Source of the DNA: Nematopogon swammerdamellus
Taxonomy: Eukaryota > Arthropoda > Insecta > Lepidoptera > Adelidae
Reading direction: 5' to 3'
NCBI GenBank assembly: GCA_946902875.1
Contig: OX336342.1
Location: 13,881,523 to 13,945,522 of the forward strand
DNA: 64,000 nucleotides
The notes under the pieces are model-generated. The model saw nothing but the letters and a program-made list of their open reading frames with translations. It had not been told where the DNA came from and did not search any database. Shown here in pieces: positions 59,276 to 64,000 of this stretch (positions are counted from its first letter, which is position 1; every line of letters starts with the position of its first letter). The position numbers and the translations under genes were made by a program.

Positions 59276-62200
59276 GAAGGTGTGGATCTAAGCTTGCGAT
59301 GGCTTCACCGAACATATCCGGGCCCATCGGCAGTAGAGGAGGGTATTAATCGAGGCCGGGACTAGCGAGTGGCCACTCTAAATTTCCCGCGCATGCTTCA
59401 CGTTTCGGCTCGCTTCAAGCCCTCGTCAGCTAGTCTGCGTTGACTAGGACGCGGGGAAACCACCAGTCCCGCTCTCGACCTCCCTCTCTCTACCTATCCA
59501 TATTCTGTAGGATGCTTCCAGTGACGTTTTCGAAGCTCTCTCCATATATGAGCTTAGCGTCGATCTTGGGAGCCCTAGATTCTTGAAGAGACTGTAGAGC
59601 GACTTCGCTGGTAGTCCTCTTGCTCCGACTTCCACAGCGAAGAGATCAGTCTTGAATCCGTTTCTCACAATCCGGTCTACTAAGTTGCAGTACTTGTTAA
59701 GCTTGATGTTGTGGTCCTTCGGTATGTTACTTTCCCATGGAACTGTAAGTTCAACAAGTACTACATGCTTTGTCGCTTTTGAGAATATGAGTATATCCGG
59801 TCTTAATGCTGTGGTACAGATTTCCGAAGGCATTTGGTAATGCTTCTCATGTGTGTCCATCAACAATTCCCAATCCTTTGCTGCTCCCAAAATTGAAGAA
59901 GGTTTAGTCCTATCTTTGGGCAGCTTATTGGCTCCAGGTTTCACAAAGTTGACCTTCTGGAAGCCGCTACTGGTTTGCCCTTTCCTGGTCCGTGCAATTG
60001 ACAGGTTGATGGCCTCTCTGATGATTTGGAGGACTTTATCATGACGGTAGGAATACTGGCCTCGCTCAAGTAGTATTTTGCATCCGCATAACAAATGTTT
60101 GGCCGTGCCTACGAACTCCTTACATGACGGGCATAGTCTATTTGTAGATTTCCCCCATCTAACTAGGTTACTCAGGTCGGGGAGAGTAAGCTGGAATGCA
60201 TTTAAGTAGAACTTAAGCAGCTCAGGGGACCAGTTGTATATTATGGATTTCCACTTCAATGCAGGAGGGATGCAGAAGTCACCCACTGTTAGCCAATCAT
60301 TCTGCATTTCTAGGTTTAAGGCGTGAAGTTTGAAGCCTTGTTCCATGTCCTCCTGAGCAAAACCTTTCAGTATTTCTTTATCAGACTTTGCTGTTTCTAT
60401 GCCCAATCCAGATCTATTGGTGCGTGTACCAACTTGGAATGATTTGTAGAAGTCGAGTCTCGATTCCAGTTCATCTGATAGTGATGTGTTGGGTAAGGCT
60501 TGAATAGCGCTATCATTGGAGTCTTTGAGTATACATCGTTTGGCTATTCTCGCCTTTTGATAAAATATCGACGGTTTCTTAATGTTCAGTCCAAAGTTAT
60601 TGTGAGATCTGTATAGCGTTGACGAGTCAGCCGGGTGAGCCAGTCCAAACCATGATTTCAGGAATCTGGTCACATACGAGTCTAATTTAGTCAGGTTTTG
60701 CTTTGTGAAGTCGTAGACGAGAAATGGCCATGAAAGTTTTGATGTCAGGTAGTTATCGTAAATCCATGCCTTTTGTGTACCCAGGAGGGGAAGATTGTCA
60801 GTTTGGCGGAGGCTCTCTTCGAAAAGTTGGACAATATCATCAGTAGGATGCTCCTTTCCTCTGCTGGTGATCCTTTTGCCCAAGAATTTAAAAGGAGCTT
60901 CATCAGCCACAGTTGCGATTGGTTTTCCGGCTACTGTCAGACCTGGATTGCTCGAGGTAAACTTTGAACCTTTCCTGGTTAAGCTCAAACAGTAGCACTT
61001 CGCTGGTTTTATCTTCATCCCTTTGGTCCATTCACAATAGTCATCTACCACCTTAAGAAGCGCCTGATTTTGTTTTGGATTGCGGGTTAACAGCGTAATA
61101 TCATCCGCAAATGCCAGGATGGCCGCCATATATGTGTCTCCATATTTGAACCTGTATCCCCATTTGTTTTCTTTTACGACAAGCGTATCAATTAGAATGT
61201 TGATAACAATGTTAAATGTAACAGGAGAGAGGCAGCAACCCTGGAAAAGTCCTATGCCGTAACGAATTTCCGGTATCTTCTCCGTTTCGCCTTTTACTTG
61301 TATTACAAAGGAAAGTTTTTTGTAGTAGGAGGCTATTATATTACAGATCAGAGGTGGCACATTATACCACTCTAGCGCCTTTAATAGTAACTCATGGCGC
61401 ACCGAACCGAAGGCGTTTTCAAAGTCTAACCACGTGGCAGTTAATTGTCTCTCATTCTTCCTTGCATCTCTAAGACATTCAGTCAGCAAAGAATTGTGTT
61501 CGAGACACCCTGCAACTCTTGGGAGAAAACCTTTCTGGTACTTCTTCGGTAAGTAGTCGTTGGTACACATGTGTTTGAGTAGTCTGGCCTGTATAATGGA
61601 GAAGAATATTTTCGAAATTGTGTTCGTAAGGGCTATAGGTCTAATATCCTTGGGATCAGTAACTTCTTTCTTTTTTGGTAGAAGAACAAACACGGCTTTA
61701 CCAAGACAGTCTGGCACTTCTCTGTTCGTCCAAATTCTTTTGTAGATGTTCAACATGTGTTTCCGCACTGATGGACATTTTTTGTATATGATGTATGGTA
61801 TGCCATCGGGTCCCGGGGCGGAACTATTTGGTTTCCTTTTTATGTGGTATTCCAGCTCTTCCATCGTCGGTGAATCAGCATCAAATGCTAGAGCAGGTTC
61901 TTTGGGTTTTGGAGCTGGTGGATCCCTGTAAGTTATATCTGCCTCCGGGGTGGTATATGTGGATTTAAAGTAGTTGAACATCTCGTCCGTACTTAGCCTA
62001 ATTGTACCCTGCTGTTCCTTAAAAGCTTTTTTGGCGAAGTAAAAGGGGTTCTTCTCGAAAGCTGCTATATTCTGAGCCTTTCGAAATTCATTGCCAGCAA
62101 CCGTAATTTGCTCAGATACTTTCTGGATGAGTTTTAGGATAGATCTCATCGCTCTGGCTAATTGGTGGCATAGATTTCTGTCTCCTGAGGCTTTAGCCTT

Positions 62201-62336
62201 CCTTAGCTGCTTTATCAACTCTCTCTTCCTTCTCCTAAGCTTTGCTTTGAAAGTGTTTTCTCTTTCCATTGGGTTGTGGTGATAGCGAACAGGGTACAAT
62301 TCGGAGAAGTAGTTGTAAATTGTTCCCTGGAAGTCA
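59276..62336 (-). mobile_element. RLE-type non-LTR retrotransposon, copy 2 (5' truncated)
   Basis: Reads on the minus strand from GACTTCCAGGG (62336) to the 3' end GGTGTGGATC complement at 59276. It starts at the codon corresponding to residue 122 of copy 1, so the C2H2 finger is lost. 5' truncation is the usual product of incomplete target-primed reverse transcription. Its 3' flank (TATATATTATTTAAAT) differs from that of copy 1. Confidence 0.9.
59444..62336 (-). pseudogene. RLE retrotransposon polyprotein lacking the N-terminus
   Basis: The frame is open from the truncation point to the same stop codon as copy 1. It covers the RT with AFADDITLL, the CPSC zinc knuckle and the RPDILIF/ELTVPWE endonuclease. 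I count about seven amino-acid differences in 951 (for example TEKI for TEKT, KENK for KEKK, GTRTN for GTCTN). No native start codon or 5' UTR remains, so it is unlikely to be made as a working protein, though the frame has not yet decayed. Confidence 0.88.
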
Positions 62337-62696
62337 CACTTTAATATTTAATAATTTACCGTGAAAATATAAATATTTAACATGATTCCAAGCAAAAAAT
62401 AAACAGGTTTATTGCAAAATTTTCACTCATCAAATAAATAAACAATTATTCAATACAATTTTTAAATTAAACTATATTCATAACCTCAGTTCACAGTCAC
62501 TTCAGTCACCCTTTGCGAGAGTGAGAAGTATAGAGAAAGAGAAACCGCTCGGCATTAGTTGCTAGGTTGAACGGAGTGTAATTTAGCATCACCTGAGTTC
62601 TACGCCTGAATCGAATACAAATCAAAGTAACACCTACTGCCATCTAGTGGTGACAATAAAAGCGTCATACAAAGCGTGAAAGCGTACATACTGGTA

Positions 62697-62928
62697 GAGA
62701 GCGTTCCAACTAAATCTTCCCTTCGCCGTTATGTTGGCTCCACTGCCAGTGTCACTGTCAGTGCTTAAATTCCTGTTGCCAGATTGTGAAGATTATATTA
62801 CCTAATAATGCAATAGGTATTTACCGTATAATAAATACGGTAAATACTGATAATTACGGGTAAATCTGTACATATAGCAACCCTCAACGCTGTATAACGG
62901 CGAAGGAAGATTTATATGGAACGCTCTC
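62697..62928. mobile_element. MITE with TA target duplication (Tc1/mariner-like)
   Basis: GAGAGCGTTCCAACTAAATC (62697) and its near-complement GATTTATATGGAACGCTCTC (to 62928) are flanked by TA on both sides (62695-62696, 62929-62930). The TIR continues through TTCCCTTCGCCGTTAT. The interior has GGTAAATACTG-type repeats and no coding potential. The same end appears alone at 35033-35075. Confidence 0.85.
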
Positions 62929-62993
62929 TAGATACTGAGTTTCTTTTTTCTCCTTTCATGATTTTGTTTTTTCTATGTTCATAGAAATATGTC

Positions 62994-63233
62994 AGCCTCG
63001 GTGGCTCGCTGGAACTATGGATAGCCGTCCGATCGTGAATCAACTGCATGTGTTAAGCACACCTGAGCGCGGGCAGAACTTGGATGGTTGACCGTTCAAC
63101 CGTTGATGCTGGCATTGATAGTGAGATATAGTACAGTGTAGCCGGCGCGACCAAAGGGAAGCACTGGCATGGAACCTAGTTCATCAAGGTATTATGAGCT
63201 GATATTTGAGTAGGTTATGTGGCCAACTGTTTC
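62994..63233 (+). mobile_element. SINE, internally deleted variant
   Basis: CAGCCTCGGTGGCTCGCTGG, then CAGAACTTGGATGGTTGACC (the 5S-like part), then directly CAGTGTAGCCGGCGCGACC and ATGTGGCCAACTG. The B-box and middle body are missing compared with 32881-33267. Confidence 0.7.
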
Positions 63234-64000
63234 AAGTTCGTTCCTCTAAAGGAGGATTTCACTCAATGTTGCGAGTGTCTTCAAATACCATATAGCTTCC
63301 GTCCTTCGGCATTCCACCCAAACTCTGCACCTGGATCGCCAGCTTTTTGGCGGGTCGTTCCATCTTCGTTACCATCGATGGCTCCAAATCGGACGACTTT
63401 CCAATTAACGCTGGTGTTCCGCAGGGCTCTGTACTGTCGCCTACGCTTTTCTTAATCTTTATAAACGATCTACTGTCCTTGGGTATGATACACAGCTATG
63501 CAGACGACAGCACGGAGCACGAGGGCTATGTTAAGGACTGGAAGAGTGGAGATTCGCGGCACAGGGAGGCTCAATGCTTAATTGTTGATAAGGTCGATAA
63601 CGTTCTCGGAAAAGTAGCTATATGGGGCCAGGAGAACCTTGTCGCCTTCAACGTTAGCAAGACTCAGTGCTGCGCATTATCTGCTAAGGTCGATCCCTTT
63701 CCTTTCCAAGCTAGTTTCCAAGGTAGCGTCGTACCTGTCTCGGAACACCTGGACCTCCTGGGCACCACTATTTCCAAAGATGTGGGTTTCCGGCAACTAA
63801 TCGAGTCTAAGGCCAAAACTGCATCCAGAAAATTGGGAATACTTTTCCGTAATCGGCGGTTCTTCTCACCGGCACAACTATTCCTGTTGTACAAAACACA
63901 GATTAGGCCGGTGATGGAGTACTGCAGTCACATCTACATCTGAGAAGGTAGTCCCCATTATCTGCTAGCATCCTTGGACTCGATACAGAGCCGAGCCATC
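63234..64000 (+). pseudogene. Jockey/CR1-type LINE RT fragment, runs off the window
   Basis: A broken palm region leads into INAGVPQGSVLSPTLFLIFI, NDLLSLGMIHSYADDSTEHE (intact YADD catalytic box) and NVSKTQCCALSAK. It continues through LLYKTQIRPVMEYCSHIY to a stop at 63943. It resembles the family at 5503-6608 but is clearly a different copy: both contain the N-x-SKTQ and EYCSH motifs. The endonuclease half is not present upstream, where a SINE abuts. An upstream frameshift near 63350 and the early stop indicate a pseudogene. Confidence 0.85.

Larger units (their letters stand above)
58220..62580. mobile_element. TIR transposon interrupted by an RLE retrotransposon
   Basis: CTCCGTTCATCCTAGCAACT (from 58222) and its near-complement AGTTGCTAGGTTGAACGGAG (to 62575) are the ends of ~45-bp TIRs that continue through AATGCCGAGCGGTTTCTC. 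Without the RLE insertion the element is about 1.3 kb. It holds a 14-bp perfect hairpin, a 100-bp tandem repeat and an open frame of 63 codons (59078-59269) starting MDIINLREDSSGSDEDLCD. Acidic starts like this occur in piggyBac-type transposases, but nothing else supports that. Flanks are T/A-rich and the duplication is unclear. Confidence 0.68.

Overview
The window is nuclear DNA of an insect, most likely a moth or butterfly. It has spliced genes with GT-AG introns, AT-rich introns full of short interspersed elements, 5'-truncated LINEs, several classes of TIR elements, and a LINE ORF1 protein of a kind I associate with Lepidoptera. No bacterial features are present. I could reconstruct four host genes exon by exon, with reading frames that close exactly.

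Region 1 (1-14,126) is a repeat accumulation upstream of the first gene. It holds a 10-bp-unit minisatellite (1-1,480), a palindromic fold-back element (1,704-2,715), and an old hAT element with ends at 2,825 and 13,870. That hAT is split by a 9.9-kb element with ~1.74-kb inverted arms (3,783-13,664). One arm carries a complete solo LTR with a perfect target duplication; the other arm preserves the empty site. The interior is a patchwork of LINE fragments in alternating orientation.

Region 2 (14,358-31,313, + strand) is the Aralar gene: 14 coding exons, 679 codons, encoding the calcium-regulated mitochondrial aspartate/glutamate carrier. Its introns hold SINEs, a hAT element with 8-bp target duplications, and palindromic MITEs.

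Region 3 (31,314-39,388) is intergenic and repeat-rich. A 1.65-kb TIR element ends 92 bp before the next start codon.

Region 4 (39,389-43,546, +) is UQCC1, a complex III assembly chaperone of 254 residues in five exons. It is tail-to-tail with region 5 (43,651-50,208, -), a secreted acid sphingomyelinase of 638 residues in ten exons. The stop codons are about 100 bp apart.

Region 6 (51,926 to beyond 64,000, -) is the 3' end of NMD3, the 60S ribosome export adaptor. Two C-terminal exons are visible. The introns on either side of the penultimate exon each contain a near-identical copy of a non-LTR retrotransposon with a restriction-like endonuclease. One copy has an intact 1,084-codon ORF and the other is 5' truncated. 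The copies face each other, so the exon lies between ~3-kb inverted repeats. A truncated copy lies in the sphingomyelinase gene, and a possible remnant of a related element lies near 34.2 kb.

The host genes are ordinary housekeeping genes. The unusual content is the mobile DNA: the long-inverted-repeat element, the dispersed RLE-type retrotransposon, and a SINE family whose head looks like a tRNA/5S rRNA composite.
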